DNA of 8,745 nucleotides from Parachlamydiales bacterium. Its GTDB lineage: Bacteria > Chlamydiota > Chlamydiia > Chlamydiales > SM23-39. The notes below the pieces were generated by a model. The model saw only the letters and a program-made list of their open reading frames with translations. It was not told where the DNA came from and did not search any database. The first letter of the stretch is position 1; every line of letters begins with the position of its first letter. The translations under genes and the position numbers were made by a program. This document shows, in pieces, positions 1 through 6,558 of the stretch. The DNA is taken from positions 1 to 8,745 of the forward strand of contig PLXF01000089.1 of NCBI GenBank assembly GCA_003151315.1. The letters run 5' to 3'.

Positions 1-387
1 GGCCGTAAACATCGTGCGAAATCCTTTAAGATATGGCAAAACTTTGGTCGCATCAACAGACGCAGTAACAGGAATAACATACGGCTGTTTAAAAGCGTTA
101 AAGATTTCCAAGTTGGGGTACTTGTCCGTCAAAACCAGGTTGACATCACGGCCCAAACCCAAAGAAACTTTGTTTCGAATCCCTGGTGCTGGTCCCCCGC
201 TGCCAGAACACAGATCGACAATGGTGTCATGTCCTGTTTTATTTAGGATCTCTTGAATTTTCTCATGCGTTGCATGATAAATGCCAAAGCGATCTATCTG
301 AAAGGAGAGTAGATCTGTAATAAACCGGCGAAAAATCTTAGGCAGCCACTTTAAATCTTCAAACTCAAATAAATGAAATCTTGCCAT
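1..387 (-). CDS. Class I SAM-dependent methyltransferase, partial (C-terminus off the window)
   Basis: The first 129 residues are visible; the frame is open to base 1. The leader FHLFEFEDLKWLPKIFRRF (4-22) comes before a Rossmann SAM-binding site: motif I VDLCSGSGGP (57-66), the acidic end of the second strand at LTDKYPN (86-92, Asp88), and Asp112 in SVDAT. The visible part ends at GFRTMFTA, which fits the fourth strand of this family. Relatives with this leader are small uncharacterised methyltransferases. In this operon O- or C-methylation of the polyketide is the simplest role (inference). The ATG is chosen because an exceptionally strong AAGGAGGAGG site sits 8 bases upstream and it abuts the TAG stop of the preceding gene with no gap. 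Substrate and total length are unknown. Confidence 0.83.
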   Translation of the reverse strand, partial: MARFHLFEFEDLKWLPKIFRRFITDLLSFQIDRFGIYHATHEKIQEILNKTGHDTIVDLCSGSGGPAPGIRNKVSLGLGRDVNLVLTDKYPNLEIFNAFKQPYVIPVTASVDATKVLPYLKGFRTMFTA

Positions 388-834
388 CTATTTTACCTCC
401 TCCTTTTCGACGAGACGTGCTAGAGTTTTTACAGTTTCTGGCCATTTCTCTTTCAGCTTAAGAAACATCCGTTGCCTAAAAACAGTTTCCGCCTCCGGAT
501 TTAAGGGAGTGTATTGGAAACAATGAGTAATTTTTACCCCGGTTTTATGGGGAATTACTTCGTGCGATACCAAAATGAAGCCAAGTTCCATTTTGGCTTC
601 ATCAGTAAAGCTTTTATTAGGAGTACATTCAGTAATTCGAACGTCTAAAGGCGCGGGAGCTCCAGTTGGCAATAGCGAAGCTTCTCCGTAAAGCTGGAAT
701 GCATGTCCTTTCTTCAACTTACACCACTCCAACCCAAGATCCCATAACGACCAGGTAGAGACATCGCTCCAGAATTTCCAAACCGTTTCCGCTTTTCCTT
801 TAGCAAATTCAGTATGTTCAATTTTTATGCTCAT
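388..834 (-). CDS. SRPBCC-family protein, Trp-rich subfamily, copy 2
   Basis: A 148-residue SRPBCC protein, equal in length to the paralogue at 1288-1734 and sharing its marker: VWKFWSDVSTWSLWD then LEWCKL, residues 18-40. The middle (about 60-110) and the C-terminal helix (about 115-145, rich in Lys and Glu) are diverged, so ligands or roles probably differ. It may act as a cyclase or binding protein for the polyketide; the two Trp-rich copies could form a pair, but nothing in the sequence proves this. The ATG overlaps the end of the EVE gene by 17 bases, with a CGGAGAG stretch upstream. Its TAG stop directly abuts the ATG of the methyltransferase gene. An internal perfect inverted repeat occurs around codons 78-87 (listed separately). 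Confidence 0.8.
   Translation of the reverse strand: MSIKIEHTEFAKGKAETVWKFWSDVSTWSLWDLGLEWCKLKKGHAFQLYGEASLLPTGAPAPLDVRITECTPNKSFTDEAKMELGFILVSHEVIPHKTGVKITHCFQYTPLNPEAETVFRQRMFLKLKEKWPETVKTLARLVEKEEVK
396..405 (-). promoter_or_regulatory. Strong ribosome binding site of the methyltransferase gene
   Basis: AAGGAGGAGG on the minus strand, 8 bases before the ATG at 387. It is the longest Shine-Dalgarno match in the window and sits inside the last codons of the upstream SRPBCC gene. Confidence 0.78.
575..602. repeat. Perfect 10-bp inverted repeat with 8-base loop inside a coding region
   Basis: ATGAAGCCAA at 575-584 and TTGGCTTCAT at 593-602 are exact reverse complements around an 8-base loop (585-592). 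In the transcript this would form a hairpin within the second Trp-rich SRPBCC gene, at about codons 78-87. On the transcribed strand it is followed by only a short T run, so it is a weak candidate for a terminator or a processing or pause site. It may be chance. Confidence 0.6.
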
Positions 835-1276
835 GGAGCTCTCCGACCATCTGTTTGTGAATTAGTTCAAAATCTTGTTTGGAAATTTCAAAAAGCCCCA
901 TCCGAAATTTCATTCCCCAGTTCTTTGCGTCCTGCGTGAAAGAGAGCTGCTCCAAAAGGGGTCGAATAGGTTGCTCTTTAACACTCTCCAAATAATTGAC
1001 ATTTCTTCGGAAAGGGACGAAGTCGTCGCTCATTTTGAATGCATAAATATTCTTGTCGGCAATCTTTCCTATCGCCGTAAATTTTTGACATGGCTCATCC
1101 CCGCCGAAAGATTCTTTAGGAGAATAGTAAATCAACCAATCGCCCTCTTTCATTCTGGCTAATGGTCCTTTCTTTCCATGACATACCTGGCAAAATCCTC
1201 CCTTAACCCCAACGAAGACATGCTCTCTAGAAACCGTACTCACCCAATATTTTGTAACAGATGTAGCTGTTGACAT
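818..1276 (-). CDS. EVE domain-containing protein (PUA-like fold, UPF0310-type)
   Basis: A 152-residue single-domain EVE protein, full length for the family. Recognisable parts are KYWVSTVSREHV (9-20), GGFCQVCHGKKGPLARMKEGD (26-46), WLIYYSPKESFGG (47-59), KFTAIGKI (65-72), the FVPFRR element (86-91), PIRPLLEQLSF (103-113) and NWGMKFRMGLFEIS (119-132). EVE domains have a PUA-like fold, and some bind modified nucleobases in DNA or RNA; many stand-alone members have no known job. Nothing in the sequence suggests polyketide chemistry, yet it is coupled on both sides: 11 bases after the preceding SRPBCC gene, with an AAAGGAG site overlapping that stop codon, and a 17-base overlap with the next SRPBCC gene. 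It may be a passenger, or it may relate to RNA or DNA handling or self-protection (speculation). The family assignment is strong. Confidence 0.88.
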   Translation of the reverse strand: MSTATSVTKYWVSTVSREHVFVGVKGGFCQVCHGKKGPLARMKEGDWLIYYSPKESFGGDEPCQKFTAIGKIADKNIYAFKMSDDFVPFRRNVNYLESVKEQPIRPLLEQLSFTQDAKNWGMKFRMGLFEISKQDFELIHKQMVGELHEHKN

Positions 1277-1287
1277 AATTAACTCCT

Positions 1288-1734
1288 TTATTCAGTTGTT
1301 TTTGTATGCGTTTGTGACTCTGCCATCTGAGCCAGCTTGTTTACAGCTTTCGGCAAACCTTTCTTAATCGCTCTTCTCATGGTCAGCCAAAGCAGCGGAG
1401 CGAGAAGCCCGGACACTTCAACACGATGAACAATGGAGACTTGCCCATTGCCGCAAGGTGCTAGCGAATGATGGAAGGTGACCTTGGTGAATGGCATCTC
1501 GGTTCTATCGCTATGTGATTTGCCTTCCTCGACCGAGATCAGACGAAATGTGGAAGCAAACCAACCTTTTGGCTTAAGCTTACCCGTACTGCCGACCTTG
1601 AATGAGCCATCAAGGGAACACCACTCAAGTTCATGATCCCATTTCGGCCACGAAGGTACATCGACCCAAAGATTCCATATATCGCGAGGCTTCGCCTTCG
1701 TTTTTACTTCTGCCGTTATTGTCCACTTGAACAT
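1288..1734 (-). CDS. SRPBCC-family protein, Trp-rich subfamily, copy 1
   Basis: A 148-residue SRPBCC (polyketide cyclase/dehydrase-type) protein. It belongs to a different subfamily from the three upstream cyclases and lacks their YDDGxHQEF signature. Its marker is IWNLWVDVPSWPKWD then LEWCSL, residues 19-41, which is matched closely by the gene at 388-834, so the two are paralogues. The C-terminal helix (about 112-140, with LLWLTMRRAIKKGLP) is amphipathic and basic and closes the cavity in this fold. Proteins of this type bind hydrophobic ligands; in this operon cyclisation or handling of a polyketide intermediate is likely but unproven. The ATG is preceded by AAGGA at 7 to 8 bases. A 33-base gap, the largest in the window, separates it from the CLF gene; it holds only an A-rich tract and the ribosome binding site. 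Confidence 0.8.
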   Translation of the reverse strand: MFKWTITAEVKTKAKPRDIWNLWVDVPSWPKWDHELEWCSLDGSFKVGSTGKLKPKGWFASTFRLISVEEGKSHSDRTEMPFTKVTFHHSLAPCGNGQVSIVHRVEVSGLLAPLLWLTMRRAIKKGLPKAVNKLAQMAESQTHTKTTE

Positions 1735-1767
1735 ATTGCATCCTTTTTTTGTTTTCCCAATAAATAA

Positions 1768-2931
1768 TCATATAAACTCGACCAGAACGGCGCAACTAGA
1801 CCCATCTAGGTTTCGCGCATAAGCCAATACGTTGGCTAATTTTTTTTCAACTGGCGTATCTAAAACCAAATTCCCAAAAGAGGGCCGCCTGTGTTCATCC
1901 TTAGACCAAAGCCCTCTTGGGATTTTTTGACTTCTCAACGATAAAACCGCCATGACTAACTGGACAGCGAAATCTGCCGCAAGCAACCCTCCATGCAAGG
2001 TTTTTGTCGTTGTTAAATAAAGATTGTCACACGAACAAAAATTTTCTTCTAAGACAGCGTACTCTTCGTTGTCATAACGATTGATTCCCTTGGCATCGAG
2101 TAAAATACAATCAATATCTTTAGGCCTTTTTTTTGCATTTTCCAGACAAATTTTAATCGATTCGGAAAGCTCGCTGGCAATGCCCATACCAGAAATGCGG
2201 GCCAGCGGAGTGCCTTTCCGTTCCAGGACATTATCATAAGGTTCAATCGTTAAGAATCCAGCTCCCTCTCCTAACAGATACCCATCAGATTGCTCATGAA
2301 AAGGCAAATAGCGGCCTGAAACAGATAGAGGCTCAACACGTAGACATGCATTATAGACAAGCGGTGAGAGGGGGGCTTCTATTCCTCCTACAAAAACACC
2401 CGGCAAATAATCGTGATTAATGAGATAACAGGCATGCTCTAAAGCATACCCGATACTTAATGCGTCTGCTGAGAATGTCTTACTATAACCTGAAATTTTG
2501 TGTTGGATCGAAATTTCCCCTTGAGGGGCAGATGGGAACCACGCAGTGGCGACATAAGGGCTGAGAGCATCATAATCCCCGTTATAGATGGCGTCCATCT
2601 GGGGCTCAACAAACGACCATCCTCCGGTAGAATTGCCCACAAGAATACCAAACTCATGAGCAGATTCGCCATCCAAGTTAGCTCCATTGAGGGCTTGACG
2701 GAACGTCTGCATTGACAAAAGAGCAAATCGATCCAATTTTCTCAAAGTTCTAGGGCCAACTCCTTCGACCAAATCTGTATCTTCGACGTAGGCCACCGAA
2801 TGATTAAGACCCTCCACCTGACGATGAGAACAAAAACGACTCTTTCCTTCAGTAAGGCTTCTCATTGTTGCAGTGCTGCCAGAACCAATCGCTGTAGTAA
2901 TTCCAACCCCCGTAATGACCAGATCTCTCAT
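1768..2931 (-). CDS. Ketosynthase beta / chain length factor (KSbeta, CLF), highly divergent
   Basis: A 387-residue thiolase-fold protein starting with the ketosynthase strand LVITGVGITTAIGSG, immediately after and coupled (ATGA) to KSalpha. It is catalytically dead as a ketosynthase. The nucleophile region is SADALSIGYAL (154-164) with no Cys, and about four residues shorter than in KSalpha. The first active-site His is replaced by Lys281 (DAKG for NAHG), and the second by Gly315 (KTLHGG for KSQLGH); only Lys310 is kept. Position and Cys loss fit a chain length factor, which pairs with KSalpha to set the number of condensations. The CLF glutamine that normally replaces Cys is also absent, so any decarboxylating role is doubtful. 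The ASRPFD-type and GEG stretches survive as RYLPFHEQSDGYLLGEGAG (207-225). The CLF role rests on context plus homology. A GGAG site lies 8 bases before the start. Confidence 0.86.
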   Translation of the reverse strand: MRDLVITGVGITTAIGSGSTATMRSLTEGKSRFCSHRQVEGLNHSVAYVEDTDLVEGVGPRTLRKLDRFALLSMQTFRQALNGANLDGESAHEFGILVGNSTGGWSFVEPQMDAIYNGDYDALSPYVATAWFPSAPQGEISIQHKISGYSKTFSADALSIGYALEHACYLINHDYLPGVFVGGIEAPLSPLVYNACLRVEPLSVSGRYLPFHEQSDGYLLGEGAGFLTIEPYDNVLERKGTPLARISGMGIASELSESIKICLENAKKRPKDIDCILLDAKGINRYDNEEYAVLEENFCSCDNLYLTTTKTLHGGLLAADFAVQLVMAVLSLRSQKIPRGLWSKDEHRRPSFGNLVLDTPVEKKLANVLAYARNLDGSSCAVLVEFI

Positions 2932-4178
2932 CTTCGCATCTCCATTCTTTTTAAAATCAGACTCGAGTGAATACCGGAAAAACCGCTACTCGTCTTTAGG
3001 ATTGTATTGACTGATCTTGCTAATGCCTTGTTTCCTACAACGTTTAATAGGCAAGCAGGATCTTGAGCCTCTAAATTGATTGTGGGCGGGATCACATGAT
3101 CTCGCAGGGACAAAACGACCGTAATCAACTCCAGGCTATTTGCAGCCGAAAGCGCGTGCCCAAGTTGCGATTTAATCGAAGTCACAGGGATGCTGGCTGC
3201 ACGATCGCCAAATATTTCATGGAAAGCGTGAGTTTCGGCAACATCATTTTGAATCGTTGATGAACCATGAGCATTAATATAATCCACTTCGTCTGGCTCT
3301 GCATAAGCATCCTTAAGTGCTAATTTACAGGCCCTTGCTATTGCTTTTCCATCTTGTGGAATATCAGTCATATGGTAACAGTTATTCACACTTCCCGTTC
3401 CGGCAACCTCTGCATAAATCGTAGCTCCACGCTCCAGCGCATGAGAAAGTTCTTCCAGCACAAACATCCCACACCCTTCGGCAAGAACAAAACCATCGCG
3501 GTCTTTATCAAAGGGACGAGAGGCTCGCTCTGGCTCAAGATTTCTTTTCGAAGTCGCACCAATTTTACTAAACGCAGCCACAACCAGCGGCGTGATAGGA
3601 GCTTCCGTGGCGCCTGCGATAGCCACATCTACCCTTCCACTTCGAATCGTGTGGAGCGCATACCCAATCGCATCATTGCCGCCTGTACAGCCCGTTGAGA
3701 GAGTCACAGCCCCCCCTTTGAATTTGTGCTTTAAAGCAATCGTCTGAGCCACATTATTAAAGAAAAAACTTGGACCAAAATAGGGCGATTTATGAGGGAC
3801 AAACCCGACATGGCCGCATCCACTTCGATTCTGGTTAAAAGACCATTCCATCAATGCAATCTCAGCAATAGCTGTTGCGATAAAAACACCACAACGTTCA
3901 TCTACAAGAGGCGCATCAAGGAGCTTAGCGTCCCGAAGAGCCTCTTGTGCAGCTGCTTCGGCAAAAAGTAAATTCCTCTCCTGTATTTTAGAATTCCCCT
4001 GCGCCATAGAAGGTCCCACCATCCCCGCAATTTGACTCATATGCGGCGGTATATTGAATGCAGTGATTCGCTTGACACCTGATTTTCCCTCTATGCAATT
4101 TTTCCAAAATTCAGGAACGTTATTTCCAAGGGGATTAACTGTTCCCATTCCGGTAATTACGACTCTTCTTCTACTCAT
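2928..4178 (-). CDS. Type II polyketide ketosynthase alpha (KSalpha)
   Basis: A complete 416-residue condensing enzyme of the KAS II/type II PKS class. The catalytic set is intact: Cys164 in STGCTGGNDAIGYA, His304 in NAHGSST, Lys336 and His341 in KSQLGHALSAA. The STGCT nucleophile elbow, the GATEAPITP segment (189-197), ASRPFDKDRDGFVLAEG (219-235) and CYHMTDIPQDG (267-277) resemble type II PKS KSalpha more than the fatty-acid enzyme FabF. It should catalyse repeated decarboxylative malonyl condensations on the ACP as a heterodimer with the KSbeta encoded next. The ATG at 4178 follows a GGAGGT site by 5 bases and overlaps the preceding stop by 8 bases; a TTG further upstream at 4197-4199 is unlikely to be used. 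The downstream KSbeta starts in an ATGA overlap, the usual coupling for obligate KS heterodimers. Confidence in KSalpha is high; product length and starter unit cannot be read. Confidence 0.93.
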   Translation of the reverse strand: MSRRRVVITGMGTVNPLGNNVPEFWKNCIEGKSGVKRITAFNIPPHMSQIAGMVGPSMAQGNSKIQERNLLFAEAAAQEALRDAKLLDAPLVDERCGVFIATAIAEIALMEWSFNQNRSGCGHVGFVPHKSPYFGPSFFFNNVAQTIALKHKFKGGAVTLSTGCTGGNDAIGYALHTIRSGRVDVAIAGATEAPITPLVVAAFSKIGATSKRNLEPERASRPFDKDRDGFVLAEGCGMFVLEELSHALERGATIYAEVAGTGSVNNCYHMTDIPQDGKAIARACKLALKDAYAEPDEVDYINAHGSSTIQNDVAETHAFHEIFGDRAASIPVTSIKSQLGHALSAANSLELITVVLSLRDHVIPPTINLEAQDPACLLNVVGNKALARSVNTILKTSSGFSGIHSSLILKRMEMRR

Positions 4179-4944
4179 GATCCACCTCCAAAAAAGCAAC
4201 GACCCTTGAAGGACCGGCTCCGCATCCCTTCAACTTGATCGGGAAGCAAGAGACTAAAAATTTTTTATGTGTCGGCAACATCGATAAATTAGTCAGCCGC
4301 TCAATCTGGCAATATTCCCGGCTTCTCCCCAGTACATGGCAGGGCCATAACGCTCGACCATTCTTCCCCTGGCCACTTGCCTGAATCATCTTATGGAAAG
4401 GAGCATCGAATCCGAAACTATCGACCCCTATTACCTTAATCCCTTGATCAAGAAGCCACTCTGTCGCTGCTAAGCTGACGCCTCGAAATGAGGTAAAATA
4501 TTCGTGAGTGCCCCAAAGAGAGTCTGCCCCTGTATTGATAAAAACAATATCGCCGGCTTCCAACGTAAGCCCTTGGGAAAATACCGCATGTTTGAGCTCA
4601 TCGCATGCGACGACTTCAGAGCTTGCCTCACTGCGGCAATCAAGCACTAGGGCCAGCCCAAAAAACCAATCGAGGGGCATTTCGTCGATCGAGCGAGCCC
4701 TTTTGCCCTCGCTGAGTGGGCCATAGTGCAATGGGGCATCGACATGAGTCCCTGAATGCGAAGTCAATTGGATCCTCTCCAAACTAAGCCCTAACCCATC
4801 GGGAAAATGATCGGCATGCAAATCGCTCCCCTGCGTCAATAGGAAGGCCCCTTGACGATGATCGACTCTTTCGATTTGTACAGGCTCAGGTTCAGAGAGC
4901 CCGGTTTCAAGCGGCAGCGAGAGGTCAATAAGACGATAGGTCAT
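4171..4944 (-). CDS. PF04199-type cyclase (kynurenine formamidase-like metal-dependent fold)
   Basis: A 257-residue protein of the 'cyclase' superfamily (PF04199). The hallmark HxGTHxDxPxH motif is intact: His63, Gly65, Thr66, His67, Asp69, Pro71 and His73, which in relatives bind the active-site metal. Further family elements are GDIVFINTG (131-139), GVDSFGFDAP (173-182) and a C-terminal KLKGCGAGPSRVVAFLE-like strand. The usual Ser of the GIDxxSxD element is Gly here. Family members include kynurenine formamidases and, to my knowledge, ring cyclases of several aromatic polyketide clusters. Given the KS pair immediately downstream, cyclisation or hydrolytic release of the polyketide is the likeliest role (inference). 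I chose the ATG at 4944 rather than the in-frame ATG at 4974 because an AAGGAGGG site ends 3 bases before it and the protein then begins at the conserved LIDLSLP strand. It overlaps the flavoenzyme gene by 20 bases. Confidence 0.87.
   Translation of the reverse strand: MTYRLIDLSLPLETGLSEPEPVQIERVDHRQGAFLLTQGSDLHADHFPDGLGLSLERIQLTSHSGTHVDAPLHYGPLSEGKRARSIDEMPLDWFFGLALVLDCRSEASSEVVACDELKHAVFSQGLTLEAGDIVFINTGADSLWGTHEYFTSFRGVSLAATEWLLDQGIKVIGVDSFGFDAPFHKMIQASGQGKNGRALWPCHVLGRSREYCQIERLTNLSMLPTHKKFLVSCFPIKLKGCGAGPSRVVAFLEVDHE
4184..4189 (-). promoter_or_regulatory. Ribosome binding site deciding the KSalpha start
   Basis: GGAGGT on the minus strand, 5 bases before the ATG at 4178. It rules against the upstream in-frame TTG at 4197-4199, and it lies within the last codons of the cyclase gene, so KSalpha translation is probably coupled. 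Confidence 0.78.
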
Positions 4945-6115
4945 AAGCCCTCCTTGCAGCCTTGATTCCCACATTTAAAGGGATTTCCGCACCTACAATC
5001 TGTGTAAATGCTTGAGTCAGCATGAGCGGTAGCGTGAAAGGAAGATGCGGGTCTGCAAAAAGACGCATGATAGCCCCCCACTCAGAGTTTTCCATCTTTT
5101 GATAAACGCTTCTTTTTGATTCTTCCAACCAATCCATGATGGCCCTCTGGTAGCCCAAGGCTGAATCTTCTTCGATTGTCAAAGCAGCTTGCTCCGCCGA
5201 AAAAAGGGCAAAATCAATTCCGGGACAAAAGAAAGGATCTAAAAAGGCAGCTGCATCCCCAACGAGTCGATAACGGGGGCCCGCAGGTTCAAGGCAAATT
5301 TTTTGGGTATTCTTGGCAGGGATCACAGGAAGAACTCTTTTTGCCCCAGCGAGTAATTCTGTCACATAGGGAGACAAAGAGATTGCAAAGCCAAAAATCT
5401 TTTCAGGAGAAGCGGATAAATCGACTAATCGTTCCGCAAGAACACACCCGACGCTTAATTTTTGATCCGAAATCGGGATACAAAACAGATACCCGCCTTC
5501 TATGGCAACAATTCTGATGCCGTCTACTTTGCTCGCGGGGGTCTCAAAATGGCTGAAACAAGCCACCCGTGTATCCAACGTCTCTTCTCGTGTCGGTAAT
5601 TTCAAATGGTTTGATAAAAACGCCCTTTTTCCCGTGGCATCGATAATAAAAGAAGAGGTAAATTCATGAAGTTCTCCTCCTTTCGAAATACAAGTCGCGA
5701 CTCCCGAGGAAGAAATTTCACACCTCTCTAGGGTACTCATCGGGAAAAATTTGGCGCCAGCCTCCAAGGCAGATTCCAATAGAACCCGATCAAATTGATT
5801 CCGATCCACTTGAACAAGATCGCCAATTTCTATCTTGTTCTGAACATCAGTTACAGTCATTTCGACGGAGCGGCGGCCGTCAGCCGAACAAAAACAACAA
5901 TGACTTTGTTTTTTAAGTGTTGAAAGGATCTTCTCTCCAGAACCTAAATTGGTTATCCTGTGCAGCGGCTTGTAATCCCAAGATTCGGGAAGATGGTTTT
6001 TTGTGCCGGCATCTTGAGAAATGATCGCCACGCGATACCCCTCGCGGGACATCAGCCCTGCGGCAACGCTTCCACCAATTCCGGCTCCAAGCACAACAAC
6101 ATCTACTTCTCGCAT
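4925..6115 (-). CDS. FAD-dependent oxidoreductase, flavin halogenase/geranylgeranyl reductase-like
   Basis: A complete 396-residue group A flavoprotein. The N-terminal Rossmann motif is GAGIGG (10-15); VDRNQFDRVLLESALEAGA (103-121), IDATGK (158-163) and VGDAAAFLDPFFCPGIDFA (285-303) are the classical FAD-binding and GD motifs. LPESW at 42-46 and the DPFFCPG stretch resemble the GES and DPxFSxG regions of flavin-dependent halogenases. However, the WxWxIP element that marks true halogenases is GGYLFCIPI here (207-215), with both Trp lost. I therefore favour hydroxylation, oxidation or reduction of a polyketide intermediate over halogenation, without proof. No signal peptide or membrane anchor is seen. 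The ATG at 6113-6115 has a close AGGAG site and overlaps the preceding cyclase gene by 13 bases. Superfamily assignment is secure; the reaction is open. Confidence 0.85.
   Translation of the reverse strand: MREVDVVVLGAGIGGSVAAGLMSREGYRVAIISQDAGTKNHLPESWDYKPLHRITNLGSGEKILSTLKKQSHCCFCSADGRRSVEMTVTDVQNKIEIGDLVQVDRNQFDRVLLESALEAGAKFFPMSTLERCEISSSGVATCISKGGELHEFTSSFIIDATGKRAFLSNHLKLPTREETLDTRVACFSHFETPASKVDGIRIVAIEGGYLFCIPISDQKLSVGCVLAERLVDLSASPEKIFGFAISLSPYVTELLAGAKRVLPVIPAKNTQKICLEPAGPRYRLVGDAAAFLDPFFCPGIDFALFSAEQAALTIEEDSALGYQRAIMDWLEESKRSVYQKMENSEWGAIMRLFADPHLPFTLPLMLTQAFTQIVGAEIPLNVGIKAARRAYDLSSY
4948..4955 (-). promoter_or_regulatory. Ribosome binding site deciding the PF04199 cyclase start
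   Basis: AAGGAGGG on the minus strand, 3 bases before the ATG at 4944. The other in-frame ATG at 4974 has no comparable site, so the shorter 257-residue protein is preferred. Confidence 0.75.
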
Positions 6116-6558
6116 ACTGCTCCTAACCTCCCGAGTAACGTTTCCAGTCTCGTCTGAAAGTCCTCGGAAAAAGTTTTTAAATGTTGCGAATGAGTTTCCA
6201 AATTCTCTTTTTCCTGTATCGGCATCTCAAACCATCGCATTGCTGTGAGTGCAGTGGTGCCATCTTCGCTAGCAACAAGCTTCCATAATCCGCGATGGAC
6301 AGTTGTGGGAGATGGGGGTTGAGGAGAGAAAAAATGAATGTTCCCATTCTGGTCGCGAAAACGGACTGTACGAATGCTGCTATCGCGATTTTGCCATGAT
6401 AAAGACATGATAAAATCTTGGTGGATCCCATCATCATAAAGGATATCTACAGCCTGGATCTGCTCCCAAAAACAAGACCACGCCTTAATGTCCCAAATGA
6501 GGTGCCGAACATCCGACTCAGCAGCTCTGATTTTTCTCATAGATTCTATCCTGTGCAT
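6103..6558 (-). CDS. TcmN-like SRPBCC polyketide cyclase/aromatase, copy 3
   Basis: A 151-residue third member of the tandem SRPBCC group. It carries the same signature as its two upstream neighbours: LYDDGIHQDFIM at 40-51, IRTVRFRD at 62-69 and FFSPQPPSP at 76-84 followed by GLW. Two in-frame ATGs are possible, at 6558 and 6540. I chose 6558 because the distance from it to the conserved Trp (residue 27) matches copy 2 (residue 26), and it keeps the first strand of the fold; the shorter start would remove that strand. The AGAGGA site for 6558 is rather far from the ATG, and an AGGA lies 8 bases before the inner ATG, so the inner start stays possible. It overlaps the preceding gene by 13 bases. 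It is the most divergent of the three, which suggests a different ring or a structural role (inference). Confidence 0.82.
   Translation of the reverse strand: MHRIESMRKIRAAESDVRHLIWDIKAWSCFWEQIQAVDILYDDGIHQDFIMSLSWQNRDSSIRTVRFRDQNGNIHFFSPQPPSPTTVHRGLWKLVASEDGTTALTAMRWFEMPIQEKENLETHSQHLKTFSEDFQTRLETLLGRLGAVCEK

Noticed and set aside
14..256. Open frame on the plus strand at the left end
   Set aside because: It lies opposite a clear SAM methyltransferase on the minus strand, has no family resemblance and no good ribosome binding site.
875..1162. Plus-strand open frame opposite the EVE gene
   Set aside because: The minus-strand EVE protein matches its family over its whole length; the plus frame has no recognisable domain.
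1735..1767. Possible promoter in the largest intergenic gap
   Set aside because: 33 bases are too short for a full promoter plus ribosome binding site, and no -10/-35 pair is visible.
3354..3698. Plus-strand open frame inside KSalpha
   Set aside because: It covers the conserved core of KSalpha on the opposite strand and its protein is low in recognisable structure.
2928..4178. KSalpha as a housekeeping FabF
   Set aside because: The STGCT elbow, the coupled catalytically dead KSbeta and the surrounding cyclases fit a type II PKS better than fatty-acid synthesis.
4179..4199. TTG start giving a seven-residue longer KSalpha
   Set aside because: ATG at 4178 has a well-placed GGAGGT and begins exactly where ketosynthases normally begin.
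4945..4974. Longer start for the PF04199 cyclase (ATG at 4974)
   Set aside because: No ribosome binding site fits, and the extra ten residues precede the family's conserved first strand; ATG at 4944 has AAGGAGGG.
5176..5517. Plus-strand open frame opposite the flavoenzyme
   Set aside because: Basic, Gln- and Arg-rich translation without domain features, opposite the FAD GD motif region.
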